Shown here one piece after another: positions 18,503 through 27,387 of a stretch of 64,000 nucleotides of DNA. The position numbers and the translations under genes are program-made. Each line of letters opens with the position of its first letter. Positions within the stretch are counted from its first letter, which is position 1. The notes below the pieces were generated by a model. That model saw only the letters and a list, made by a program, of their open reading frames with translations, was not told the DNA's origin and did no database searches. The DNA lies in NCBI GenBank assembly GCA_012103535.1, contig WLWQ01000004.1:1-64000 (forward strand), written 5' to 3'. The DNA comes from Pseudomonadales bacterium (GTDB lineage: Bacteria; Pseudomonadota; Gammaproteobacteria; Pseudomonadales; Pseudohongiellaceae).

Positions 18503-18891
18503 TTCTCTCGTTCTCCAGCTTAAACTGCCTGCATAGTCATACCAATTAGTTGCGAACTAACTATAGGGAAAATGAGGTGCTAATAAAATAGTAATTCAAC
18601 GAAAAATTTTCTTAGCTAGCCCCCCTTTAAGGAGAGTACTAGAATCAAACTACGCTGACACGTCATTAATTTGTATGACCTAAATTACAATTTACCAAGA
18701 ACAAAAATTCCAGACCGTTTTTCGTCCAGTTAACTCTCTATCGCTAATGCAAATAAACCCTCAAAACTCCATTTCAGGTGCTATGCTTTAGATAAGAAGC
18801 GGGTGAGATTTACCGCTTGGGTTGATGTGCTTAGTTTGAAAACATAGACTTCGAGACGCGAGACATCGCAATTGCAAGGTAACCGCACTCT
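18503..18891. other. Divergent intergenic region with one repeat arm
   Basis: No gene is supported. Bases 18642-18667 carry one right arm of the family I palindrome (GAATCAAACTACGCTGACAC). The rest is AT-rich and must hold upstream signals for the oxygenase gene (minus) and the HDOD gene (plus). Confidence 0.5.
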
Positions 18892-19863
18892 ATGAATATC
18901 GCAGTAGATAGCCAGAATATTGATCTTCCTTTGCAATACGCTGACATTGTTAATATGCATGATGACTTGGTGTACGCCGATAGTGAAGACGAATTGGGCG
19001 AGCTCAACCAAGCAGAAGAAACGGTTTGTGAACGACTGAGCAAGCACCTGGAAGACAAGGAAAAGCTCTCGCAATACATTCCTTCACCGCCCACACAATT
19101 GATGTTGCTACTGAAAGAGGCAGAGCAGGAGCACACTAATTTCGACAAGATTCAAAAGATCATTAAGAAAGACCTGGGTCTGCTTGGTGAGATTGTTCGT
19201 ATCTCTAACAGCCCACTCTATCGACCTCGTTCCGGCGAGATTACCTCAATTGAAAAAGCGATTTCCATGCTAGGAATCCAGGGTGTGATGGAAATCGCCT
19301 CGCAACTATTGCTGCGGAAAGTCGTTGATATGGGCAACACGGAGTACAGTAATTTCAGTCAGTTCCTCTGGTCCCATTGCCTGAAGAGTGCCGAAGCCTG
19401 TCGCTTTCTCGGCGAGACGGAAGATGGCTTCACCAACTACTTGCTCGGTCTGATACATAGTATCGGGAGGGTAGTAATCCTGACTAGTTACGTGAGTCTC
19501 TCTGGTGGCAAGAAGATCGATAAGATAAATAACATGAAGGTGATCAGGCATGTCAGCCTGGAACAGACGCCCTGGATTTCTTCACTGGTTGCTGAAGAGT
19601 GGGAACTGCCAAAAATCTATCTGGACACACTGCATGAGTTCGAGAGCATGAGCACCTGTCTCCTCCTGGGTCAGGAATTTGATATGAAATTAGCCAGTAC
19701 TCGAATTCTGCATGCTGGCAGCATCAGCGCCGAGATTCATACCCTAGTAGAAAACAGCAAACTGGAACACAGCTCCGGACTGACCATACTCAATGGTTTT
19801 GGTTTTGTGGAAGAACAGTCCGCCACATTGTTCGAAAAGTTCGAGTTACTGAATTCGTCGTAA
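18892..19863 (+). CDS. HDOD-domain signalling protein
   Basis: A 323-residue cytosolic protein. After an acidic N-terminus (residues 1-60) an HDOD domain runs from about 62 to 260, recognised by IPSPPTQLMLLL, the segment DLGLLGEIVRISNSPLY and the helix ISMLGIQGVMEIA. HDOD proteins are HD-fold relatives lacking the catalytic His-Asp pair and act in chemotaxis, cyclic di-GMP and stress signalling by unknown binding. No output domain is attached. Confidence 0.88.
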   Translation: MNIAVDSQNIDLPLQYADIVNMHDDLVYADSEDELGELNQAEETVCERLSKHLEDKEKLSQYIPSPPTQLMLLLKEAEQEHTNFDKIQKIIKKDLGLLGEIVRISNSPLYRPRSGEITSIEKAISMLGIQGVMEIASQLLLRKVVDMGNTEYSNFSQFLWSHCLKSAEACRFLGETEDGFTNYLLGLIHSIGRVVILTSYVSLSGGKKIDKINNMKVIRHVSLEQTPWISSLVAEEWELPKIYLDTLHEFESMSTCLLLGQEFDMKLASTRILHAGSISAEIHTLVENSKLEHSSGLTILNGFGFVEEQSATLFEKFELLNSS

Positions 19864-19892
19864 TTCTGATCGAGGATAATTGCTCAATTTCT

Positions 19893-19955
19893 AAAAATGG
19901 GGATCAGAGTATCTTGATTATTGTAATAAGTAATATCGAACTTCTCTGACGCCCG
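19893..19955. repeat. REP-like palindrome, family I, degenerate copy
   Basis: Left arm AAAATGGGGATCAGAGTATC is well kept; the right arm (TCGAACTTCTCTGACGCCC) has several changes. It lies between convergent genes. Confidence 0.7.
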
Positions 19956-19995
19956 TGCTTCTTATTTTGCAGCGAAAAGTAATTTTCTTAATAGA

Positions 19996-20958
19996 CTATT
20001 GAGGAGCTATTAGCAGTTCAATCTTCTCGGGTAGTTTATCCAGTAAAAATCTTTCAGAGCTGGAGATTCGATCGAATTTTGTTGTTCCTTCATAGAGATT
20101 CATGACTTCAGCGCCGTTTGGATCGTTTGCTATCGTTCTCAGGATTGAGCGTAATCTGGTACGAATTCTTGGTTCTAGGTCGCCTCTGATCAACTCTACA
20201 CTTCTGGGCACCGCTCCGGTTTCATGAATAACCTTAAAATTGGGGCGTAGATCGTCTGGGATAGTGTCAGTCGATGCCCAGTCAAAGCTACTCAATGCAC
20301 CCGCATCAACAAATTCCTCATTTACCCAGTTTGCTGTTGTTGTTTCAGATTTAGAAAACAGGTAACCAACTTTTCCCGAGCTTGGCTGGCTCTCTACAAC
20401 ATCGAGTAATTCAAGAGACAACCCGACATCGGTAATAGCGATCGCTGGTAAGAAATAAGCACTGGTAGATCCATCATCCTCGAATGCGATTGTTTTGCCA
20501 GCTAAATCATTCAGACTCTCGATGCCGCTGTCATTCCGAACGAAGATCATAGAAGAATAACTGGCCCTCCCATTTTTCCAGCGTCGAAACAACATCTCAG
20601 CCCCGCCTTGATTTTCAAAGAGTAGAGCAGAAGCAACTGTCTCCGAAATCCAGTCCACTTCTCCGGAAGCGAGTAGTTGCAACATCTCCTGGTTGTCTCG
20701 AGCTATTCTTACGCTGCCTCCTGAAACACCAATATCTTGCATTCTCTCGACTACGTAATTCAAAATTGGCTGAAGTTCTTTATTCTTGGCTTCGGGATCT
20801 TTACTTACCTGACCCAACACAAGCTGGCGTTCATTAGTTTCTGCCGCATAGCTTGTAAACTTCGCATGTGGTGTTATTGCAAACAAAACCAGAAAAATGC
20901 AGGGCAGTACCGCGCGATTCTTTATCGCTGTTTTAAGTGAGGTATTCAGTATTCGCAT
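19996..20958 (-). CDS. Orphan PhnD-like periplasmic binding protein
   Basis: A 320-residue protein with a signal peptide (cleavage near residue 38). The fold is of the phosphate/phosphonate binding (PhnD, PF12974) class: an early VLGQVSKDPEAKNKELQPIL, an ASGEVDWISE segment and the GKTIAFEDDGSTSAYFLP motif that lines the ligand pocket in the family. No ABC permease or ATPase is nearby, so it may serve as a ligand sensor or as a lone receptor for another system. There is no good ribosome site before the ATG. Confidence 0.82.
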   Translation of the reverse strand: MRILNTSLKTAIKNRAVLPCIFLVLFAITPHAKFTSYAAETNERQLVLGQVSKDPEAKNKELQPILNYVVERMQDIGVSGGSVRIARDNQEMLQLLASGEVDWISETVASALLFENQGGAEMLFRRWKNGRASYSSMIFVRNDSGIESLNDLAGKTIAFEDDGSTSAYFLPAIAITDVGLSLELLDVVESQPSSGKVGYLFSKSETTTANWVNEEFVDAGALSSFDWASTDTIPDDLRPNFKVIHETGAVPRSVELIRGDLEPRIRTRLRSILRTIANDPNGAEVMNLYEGTTKFDRISSSERFLLDKLPEKIELLIAPQ

Positions 20959-21440
20959 GTGCTAATTCATTCAGACGCAAAAGCGGCAAAAATATTTTGG
21001 GAGGTGTTAATTCAAGTATAGATGAATCTCTTGAAAATCAAGGGACGAATGCGCTTATGATTATATTGATCCTGTATCTAATAATGAACAGGAATTATGA
21101 TTTCTGGAGACGTATTAAGTGACTTTAGAAGGGCTCGATAAACTTTTGGGAGATCCACAGAATAAGCGTTTGGGTGTTTTCAATGTTAACTTTATTACTA
21201 ACTGCATTAGCTTCTGTTTAATCGTTATTACTGCGAGAAGAATAGAGTGAACGATCGTCTAGAGTTCGATTAGTGTCGTCATACGCGTTGCCCAGTAGCT
21301 ATGCTCGCTATCAAAGCTGCGATCAAGGAGGAAAAGTAACTTGATTGAGAAAGACTCATGGAGCTTTCAGACTACCTTATCCTATTGATTGTTGTTTTCC
21401 ATATAGCCAATTTTCCAGAATTAAATTGATAGTTGTTTAA
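20959..21440. other. AT-rich intergenic region, nothing recognised
   Basis: No gene longer than about 60 codons with a plausible start is open. I saw no palindromic repeat, tRNA or strong hairpin. It contains the upstream region of the PhnD-like gene and the 3' flank of the next minus-strand gene. Confidence 0.45.
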
Positions 21441-22175
21441 TTAATAAGCATCTATATCTATCTTGGACATAGGCACTGCACTTTCCATTGCAATGGAAAG
21501 TGCTAATTCTGAATCTAAAGTATCTTTGCACATTTTTATTCCTTGCTGTAAAGCTAAACCGCAGGCGATTGGCCAATGCTGAGGATTGGGGCAGAACTCA
21601 CTCATATCTCCTAACATCTGAGACCACATCTGTTTAACATACTCGATTGGCGTATGCGATGTCTCGTGACCTTCTTCTATTCTAGGAATCCCAAACTCTG
21701 TTTTTCCTATAGTGCCAGCCACATGCGCAGCTAATTCACCAATATCGATTAAATTTTTTCCACCGCTATCTTTACATGCAGCGGCGGCCAGCGACCAAAT
21801 CGAAATTTTATTCTCTAATAAAAAAGCATTTATGTGATCACCGTAGAAATATGTTTTCCCATCCGCTCCTTTCATTTTAATAAAACCAGCATCGGGGTCC
21901 TGACCTTTGTCAGTTAAGATCTGTCGAATCGTGCTTTGGCAGGAATAACCCGCCAATGAGCCTAATGCACAGATAAGCGATTCAGTATGTAGCGCTCCTT
22001 CTCGTTTTAACGCATGAGTGGTGCGGTTTAGTATCTCTTTGCTGTAAATCTTTGCGCCTATTAACGGATCTTCTTCGGATTTAATTTCTATCTGGCGAAT
22101 AAGGGCTGCCTTAGCAGAAGATAACTCGGAAGTAGAGAATTTTTTACTAACTTGGGGATTCCGGTTCGCATCCAT
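21441..22175 (-). CDS. Hypothetical protein of 244 residues
   Basis: No signal peptide or membrane segment is visible, so it is probably cytosolic. It has a mostly helical composition, eight Cys and a short segment MKGADGKTYFYGDHINAFLL near residue 98. I do not recognise a family. It lies 47 bases downstream of the small membrane gene on the same strand, so the two may be co-transcribed. Confidence 0.65.
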   Translation of the reverse strand: MDANRNPQVSKKFSTSELSSAKAALIRQIEIKSEEDPLIGAKIYSKEILNRTTHALKREGALHTESLICALGSLAGYSCQSTIRQILTDKGQDPDAGFIKMKGADGKTYFYGDHINAFLLENKISIWSLAAAACKDSGGKNLIDIGELAAHVAGTIGKTEFGIPRIEEGHETSHTPIEYVKQMWSQMLGDMSEFCPNPQHWPIACGLALQQGIKMCKDTLDSELALSIAMESAVPMSKIDIDAY

Positions 22176-22222
22176 TTTTCGTGAAACTACTTGAACAAAT
22201 TCGTCGAATTTTTCCTTACCCC

Positions 22223-22594
22223 CTAATCATTGCTGGTTACGCCCGCTTTACCTTCATTATGCTCTATGTTGAAAATGTGAATGGGATTAATTTTTTGCAA
22301 AGAGACTTTAGTGATGTTGCTGAAGGGAATGTCCACTAATTTGGGATTGTATTCATTCTTTGGCATTCGAATACCGTTGTCTCCAACGACTATGTCATCA
22401 ATGTTTTTGAAACTTAAACTAAAGCGATACAATAACAGTGCGGCCATGCTGCTAGAAAACGCCACTGCAAACCAGCCAATGAGAGGTCTTTCACCCGTTG
22501 AATCGAAAGCTATAGACGCCAGAAATGCAAAAAACAACATTCCAAACAAGGCAGCAAGTGAGCTAATTTTGTAGGGAAACTTTACGTCAGACAT
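22223..22594 (-). CDS. Small membrane protein with PH-like tail
   Basis: A 123-residue protein with two hydrophobic segments (about residues 12-30 and 40-57) followed by a soluble part with DNGIRMPKNEYNPKLVDIPFSNITKV. Such a layout resembles YdbT/bPH2-type or YcxB-like membrane proteins, but the match is weak. It precedes the 244-residue gene on the same strand. Confidence 0.6.
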   Translation of the reverse strand: MSDVKFPYKISSLAALFGMLFFAFLASIAFDSTGERPLIGWFAVAFSSSMAALLLYRFSLSFKNIDDIVVGDNGIRMPKNEYNPKLVDIPFSNITKVSLQKINPIHIFNIEHNEGKAGVTSND

Positions 22595-22952
22595 GGTCTT
22601 CTAATTCTGTAGGCTAAAGAATCTTCACGCTAGTCAATTTCTCGCTAAAATACAAACCAGAGCATAAAATGTTCTAGCTTTTCCAGGAACAGAGAATAGG
22701 GGTACAGATAAACAGCTACATAGTGCGTTTCGTTAAGTAACTTATCATTTTCAGTTGAAAACTCTTTAATGCAAACATCTGATCAGAGAGGTCGGAGTAA
22801 CTTGGTCAGGCAATATCTAATTTTAGAATCTAAATACTCTGGTCTCTTTGATTTCATTGAACAGGCTTTAAATGCTAGTGATTTGACAACTGAATTAAAA
22901 TCCCGGTTAATTCGTGATGGCTGGAATGGAGAAACTAGTTAAGTATGTTTGA
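22595..22952. other. Intergenic region with a palindrome next to the transposase fossil
   Basis: It contains the family I palindrome at 22781-22855, and from about 22856 a short open tail (IEQALNASDLTTELKSRLI and on to a stop near 22940) that may be a gene remnant. I cannot assign it. No start codon with a ribosome site is visible. Confidence 0.4.
22781..22855. repeat. REP-like palindrome, family I, degenerate copy
   Basis: Left arm GATCAGAGAGGTCGGAGTAA and right arm AATACTCTGGTCTCTTTGAT are inverted around about 25 bases. It lies about 100 bases upstream of the transposase remnant on the same side, the classic place for such a repeat relative to its transposase. Confidence 0.7.
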
Positions 22953-23177
22953 AGTGAGTCAGAAATCGAGCGATCAGATATATTTAGTGGATCTCGAGCA
23001 AGATCAGTAGCAAAGCTTAAAGTATTGGTTTGCTTTTTAGGATTTGAGAAGTTGGGATTAAAATCAACAGAAATTGCTAACTACATAGGCATCAGTAAGC
23101 CCTGGCGAAATGGAACACAAAGCGTAGAAAGATCAATCAAGACAATGCTTGGTCTGGTATATTCCACTATGTTATAA
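22953..23177 (+). pseudogene. Remnant of a REP-associated tyrosine transposase (C-terminal part)
   Basis: The open frame between two stops reads SGSRARSVAKLKVLVCFLGF, then EKLGLKSTEIANYIGISK. This matches the C-terminal helix-turn-helix of Y1-type RAYT transposases, where a basic RxxxVxxAR...LVCYLAVRELGLxxTEIAxxLGIS segment follows the catalytic domain. After GISK the expected continuation is lost, and upstream there is no catalytic HUH or Tyr motif, only stops. It is therefore an eroded fossil, not a functional gene. It lies near a copy of the palindrome family it may once have mobilised. Confidence 0.65.
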
Positions 23178-23257
23178 AACTGTGAAGTTATTAGTATCCT
23201 CTAGTTGCCGATAAAATTAATCTATCCCTATAAAACAGTAACTCTGGTATTGCAGTT

Positions 23258-26029
23258 GTGAGTGAAGAAGCAAAAAACATAGTTAACAAAGTCAAAGAGG
23301 CGATGACGGCAGCTCTGTCTGCGCTGGTGCTGGATGGACTGGAAACAGCCATCAAATCCATGAACAACCAGGTCTCCCTGTCTAACGATGGGCGTAAATT
23401 GCATGGCGAGAAGGGCTCTGTTGTTAAGCAGTTCGCCTCAAATGTGGGCAAGAATTTCGACGACCTGGTGGGCGAAGCCAAGACTGAACTCAGTGCACCG
23501 GAGTATGGCAGTTTGTCGCTAATAGCCGAAGATGACCTGGAAGCCATTATCGCGATGGAAGGGATGATCGCGCACTCACGCAACACCGATATTCAGGAAT
23601 ATCTGAGTTTTACCGAGCGTCTGGATACTCTGCTCTATATGGAAAAAATCGATGAATCGAATAATCCTATGGACCCGGAGCTGCTCGGTGATGCGTTCAA
23701 GGAGGCGATGCGGCCCATGGGATTAAAATCGGCGGCATTGCTCACAACCTACCGTTACTTCAATACCGCCGTGTTTCATGAATTGGAATCGGTACTGGAA
23801 CAAGCCAATAAAATCCTGATCGACCACGGCATCCTGCCTAAGCTCGATGTCGCTGCGCGTAATCGGAAAATTCAAAAACGCAAACGCGCCCTGAAGCGCG
23901 AAAAAGTCGATCCCAACGAGCGTGCATTTTCCGGGGAAATACCACCCCCGGTGGCAGGCGACCCAGGACAAATGTTCTCCATGATGCAGAATCTGATGCG
24001 CGGCACGGGAGGCGCTGGCAGTGCTCAGGTCACCGGTCCAGAAGGTGTGACTGGCCCAGGAGTCATGCCGCAGGGTATGCCGCAGCAGGGGGCTACATCC
24101 GCTGGCAGTGTTCCAGCACAAGAGGGCATGACGCCAGCGCCTGGTCAGTTGCCTGTGATGGGTCTCGACCTCAATGGTGTTCCAGGCGGCACCTTTGCAC
24201 TGCAGCCCGGCATGATGGTCGGCGATCAGAAGGTAGAACTGGTAGCAGCAGACCAACTCTCGAGCCTGTTGAGCAAGTTGCAAATCACCCTGGACAAGAC
24301 TGGAACTACTGCCGGAGGCGACGGCGCCCAGCAGGAAATCGACTTGAATGCTTCCATCGGCGAACTGCTGCAACGGGAAGCTGACGATGGCACTCTCAGT
24401 GCTGTCGACGGTGTGTCTTCGGACGTGATCAACCTGATCACTCTGCTATATGAGGCCATCTGGCAAGACGATACGATTCAGATCCCGGTGAAGGAACTCA
24501 TCGGGCGTACCCAGATCTCTATGCTGAAAGTTGCCTTAACCGACCCGGAATTCTTCGACAATGATGACCATCCGGCGCGTATTCTCCTGAATGAACTTGC
24601 CACCGCCGGCATCAGCTGGACTGAGTTCGAGAAGCTCGAACAGGATCCCATGTACCAGAAGATGCTTGAGATAGTCGAAGCACTGATCGAGAAATACGAT
24701 GGTGACAACGACTATCTGATTTCTCTGGTCGTTGATATCAAGACATTTAAGCGCGAACAGATCATGGACAGCCAAAAGGTCGAGGACAGGCTCAAAGATG
24801 CCGATGCCCGCCAGGAGCGACTGGCTGAGATCCATGAATATGCCACTGAAAAAATTAATGAACGCATTATCGACGAGAACACCCATCCCTTCGTGGTCAA
24901 ATTCCTGCAGCAGCCTTTCCAGCGCTTTTTGGTAAACCTGATAATCAAGGAAGGGCCGAACGGCGTCAGCTGGAAGCCGGTAATGAATACCATAGATGTT
25001 CTGATATGGACCGTGACTCCAGGCAAAGGCGCCGGAGACATCATGCGTTTCAACAAGCTGCGACCACGCCTTATGCAAAACATGCAAAAAGTACTCGATG
25101 TCGCCGAAGTGGAAGAAAAGAAGGCTAAGGCTGCCATCGGAAATCTGAATAAAATTCAGAAGCATTGTTTCAAGGAAGCATTGGAACAAGTGAAGGCTGC
25201 CGAAGCGGAAAAAGCGGCGGCGAAAGCGAAGGCCAGTGAGGAAGCAGCAGCGAAGGTGGAGGTCAGCGAGGAAACTGAAACGGAAGCTGAGTCCGAGGCC
25301 GCAGTTGAAGCGGAGCCGGCTGTTGCTCCAACTGTAGCTATGGAAACTGAGGCAGACGCGCCTGAGACCATTGAGGAATCCGAGCAAGAAGCTGAGGCTG
25401 AAGCTGGGCCAGAAGCGAAAGTAGAAACAGAAGCAGACTCCGAACCAATGCCCGCAGAAGCGGACACTGCTAGCACTGAGTCAGAAGAAGTAGACATATT
25501 AGCGGATGAGCCAGAGTCTGCCACAGCGCAAACATCCGTAACCGACGAAGTGGAGATCGATGAAGAGGGTAACGTTGAATTCAAAGAAGATTTCGACATA
25601 CTTGCCATGCTGGAGGCCGCCAGCAAACAGGAAGAGCTGCCGGAAGACGATGCGCATCTGCAGCAGGTCAACAGTCTGCCGATTGGCGTATGGATGGAAT
25701 TCCAGGTAGGCAACGAAAACAGCATTCGCTGCACTCTGGCAGCAAAGATTTCTACCATCGATAAGTACGTATTCGTCAATGACAAGGGCGTTAAAGTCGT
25801 AGAGAAATCCCGCATGGACCTGGCGCGGGAATTAAAGGGAAACTCGGTGAAAATCATTAGCGAAGGCCCGCTGGTGGATCGTGCCATGGAGTCAGTGATC
25901 GGAAAGTTGCGTGAAGGCGAAGAGCCGGGCGGAGAGGAAGGTGGAGGTGCGGAAGGCGGCGGAGAAGAAGCTGGCGGAGAGGATATAGACGAAGACGAAG
26001 GTGGTCTCAGCCTTGTTCCTCAAAAGTGA
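23258..26029 (+). CDS. DUF1631 family protein with C-terminal PilZ-like region
   Basis: A 923-residue cytosolic protein starting at GTG; no clear ribosome site. The N-terminal and middle regions (about 80-230 and 370-640) match DUF1631 (PF07793): YLSFTERLDTLLY, NPMDPELLGDAFKEAM and HPARILLNELATAGISW are typical. Between 220 and 330 is a Gly/Pro/Met-rich linker, and 645-770 is a long Ala/Glu-rich acidic segment. The C-terminal 90 residues before the Gly/Glu tail (LPIGVWMEFQVGNENSIRCTL) look like a PilZ-type barrel, as in other family members, which suggests cyclic di-GMP or protein binding. The gene stands before the chemotaxis region. Confidence 0.85.
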   Translation: MSEEAKNIVNKVKEAMTAALSALVLDGLETAIKSMNNQVSLSNDGRKLHGEKGSVVKQFASNVGKNFDDLVGEAKTELSAPEYGSLSLIAEDDLEAIIAMEGMIAHSRNTDIQEYLSFTERLDTLLYMEKIDESNNPMDPELLGDAFKEAMRPMGLKSAALLTTYRYFNTAVFHELESVLEQANKILIDHGILPKLDVAARNRKIQKRKRALKREKVDPNERAFSGEIPPPVAGDPGQMFSMMQNLMRGTGGAGSAQVTGPEGVTGPGVMPQGMPQQGATSAGSVPAQEGMTPAPGQLPVMGLDLNGVPGGTFALQPGMMVGDQKVELVAADQLSSLLSKLQITLDKTGTTAGGDGAQQEIDLNASIGELLQREADDGTLSAVDGVSSDVINLITLLYEAIWQDDTIQIPVKELIGRTQISMLKVALTDPEFFDNDDHPARILLNELATAGISWTEFEKLEQDPMYQKMLEIVEALIEKYDGDNDYLISLVVDIKTFKREQIMDSQKVEDRLKDADARQERLAEIHEYATEKINERIIDENTHPFVVKFLQQPFQRFLVNLIIKEGPNGVSWKPVMNTIDVLIWTVTPGKGAGDIMRFNKLRPRLMQNMQKVLDVAEVEEKKAKAAIGNLNKIQKHCFKEALEQVKAAEAEKAAAKAKASEEAAAKVEVSEETETEAESEAAVEAEPAVAPTVAMETEADAPETIEESEQEAEAEAGPEAKVETEADSEPMPAEADTASTESEEVDILADEPESATAQTSVTDEVEIDEEGNVEFKEDFDILAMLEAASKQEELPEDDAHLQQVNSLPIGVWMEFQVGNENSIRCTLAAKISTIDKYVFVNDKGVKVVEKSRMDLARELKGNSVKIISEGPLVDRAMESVIGKLREGEEPGGEEGGGAEGGGEEAGGEDIDEDEGGLSLVPQK

Positions 26030-26073
26030 TCAAAAAATCGAATTTAAGGGATCAGCACAAACAGTCAGTTGTT

Positions 26074-26103
26074 CAGGATTTGCCAGAAACGGCAAGCCTG
26101 TTT
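26074..26103 (+). terminator. Hairpin after the DUF1631 gene
   Basis: CAGGATTTGCC and GGCAAGCCTG pair over ten positions with one bulge around a short AGAAAC loop and are followed by TTT. It begins 44 bases after the stop codon and abuts the end of the convergent ComFB gene. Confidence 0.45.
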
Positions 26104-26386
26104 AACTAGAGTAAGGCTGCTCCGGCCATTTGCGAGGATTACGCCGGACATGCTCGAGAGCAAACTCGATGGCATCTTCTATTCGTTGGTCCATCTTCAT
26201 CTTCTCTTCGGGGGTGGTGTAGAAACTCAAATCGACACCGTGTTTGAAGTAGCGCGACGGTAACTGATTCAGAGCCAGGCAGGCTATGTCAGAGATGTCT
26301 TCTTCGTTTAATTCTGAGAATTTTTCCGCAAACTGTTCGATCTGCGCAGTAACTTGCAGTTCATAGTAATTGCGAATGCCTTCCAT
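26102..26386 (-). CDS. ComFB-domain protein
   Basis: I chose the ATG at 26386, which has AGGAAGG about ten bases upstream; an upstream ATG would add 20 unlikely residues. The 94-residue protein matches the late competence ComFB family: EDISDIACLALNQLPSRYF and the helix EDAIEFALEHVRR. Despite the name, family members outside Bacillus are linked to motility or cyclic-nucleotide signalling; recent work on cyanobacterial ComFB points to cyclic di-nucleotide binding. Its location beside the chemotaxis operon fits such a role. Confidence 0.8.
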   Translation of the reverse strand: MEGIRNYYELQVTAQIEQFAEKFSELNEEDISDIACLALNQLPSRYFKHGVDLSFYTTPEEKMKMDQRIEDAIEFALEHVRRNPRKWPEQPYSS

Positions 26387-26665
26387 TGGTTCTGTTCCTT
26401 CCTGTGGTCTATCTTGTAGTCCCACCATTTTTGAAATCCAGTGCAATTCGAGTGTTTTACATTTTCTTTGTCACAGCTTACTTAATATAGTAGCCGATTT
26501 ACGCTCTGAGTCATTGCACAGTTCACACTTTTGGCAATTTAGCTAAATTGAATAGGGTTTTTAAGTCTGCTTATTCCTGTACTGCTTTAGCATGGATTTT
26601 GAAGTGCCGTGATCGAATAAAAAACACTCTCTTCTTATCGAGATTCATTGTCGATAGCTAATTTA

Positions 26666-27283
26666 CTAAAATAAAGTAGCGTCATTGCCAATAGTCTGAT
26701 GCTTGAATTCTTCTATCAACGTTTTCTCCTGCTGCGCAATATCCGGGCTGTGCAGAGCGCTGAGTTTTTTAACTCGTACCCTGCCAGTGCTCGGATAGAA
26801 AATAATTTTTCGGGGGAAGCGATCACCTAAATCCTGAGCGGCAATGTCCAGATGCTCTGCATGCAGATAAGATTTGACGAAGTCGATATTGTGTTGGCCA
26901 ACGTCAGTCATCGAATCCAAAATCTTGCCACCTCCAAAGACTTTAATTAGCAATCTGTTCTTGTGCCCCCCGCGGGCAAGAATATCGTTAATCAGGCTTT
27001 CCATGGCGTAGTTACCGTAGCGATGAGCAGCGTCGGCGGCAGTGTTCCTCCAGCGCGATCCCGGCTCGTCCATCTCTGGCAACATAAAATGATTCATGCC
27101 GCCAATTTTCAATTCGGGATCACAGATACAGGCAGAGACACAGGAACCGAGGACGGTGGTGATTATTTCATCCTTGTCAGTGACATAGAATTCGCCAGGC
27201 AGAATGCGGGCGGCACCTCGGCCGTCTTCTTCGGACAACGATTTCCTTATGTGCTCAAATTTTTTTTGTTCGACCTCTAGCAT
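26666..27283 (-). CDS. cheD: Chemoreceptor glutamine deamidase CheD
   Basis: A 205-residue protein matching CheD, which deamidates Gln residues of chemoreceptors to Glu. The catalytic triad can be placed as Cys48 in VLGSCVS, His65 in GGMNHFMLP and Thr42. The KVFGGG motif follows near residue 114. It is the last gene of the minus-strand chemotaxis operon, after the CheZ-like gene. An N-terminal extension of about 25 residues is longer than in small CheD proteins. Confidence 0.95.
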   Translation of the reverse strand: MLEVEQKKFEHIRKSLSEEDGRGAARILPGEFYVTDKDEIITTVLGSCVSACICDPELKIGGMNHFMLPEMDEPGSRWRNTAADAAHRYGNYAMESLINDILARGGHKNRLLIKVFGGGKILDSMTDVGQHNIDFVKSYLHAEHLDIAAQDLGDRFPRKIIFYPSTGRVRVKKLSALHSPDIAQQEKTLIEEFKHQTIGNDATLF

Positions 27284-27387
27284 AATTACGATTCACAGCA
27301 GACGGCAGCTTTGAGTTTTTGCTTTGACTTGCTTTTCTAACATAATGCTGAAGAAGCATTCTTGATTGAACTTTTTGAAAAAATTCC

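Noticed and set aside
24536..25387. Long antisense frame within the DUF1631 gene
   Set aside because: Phe/Leu/Cys-rich shadow of the Glu/Ala-rich coding strand; no ribosome site.
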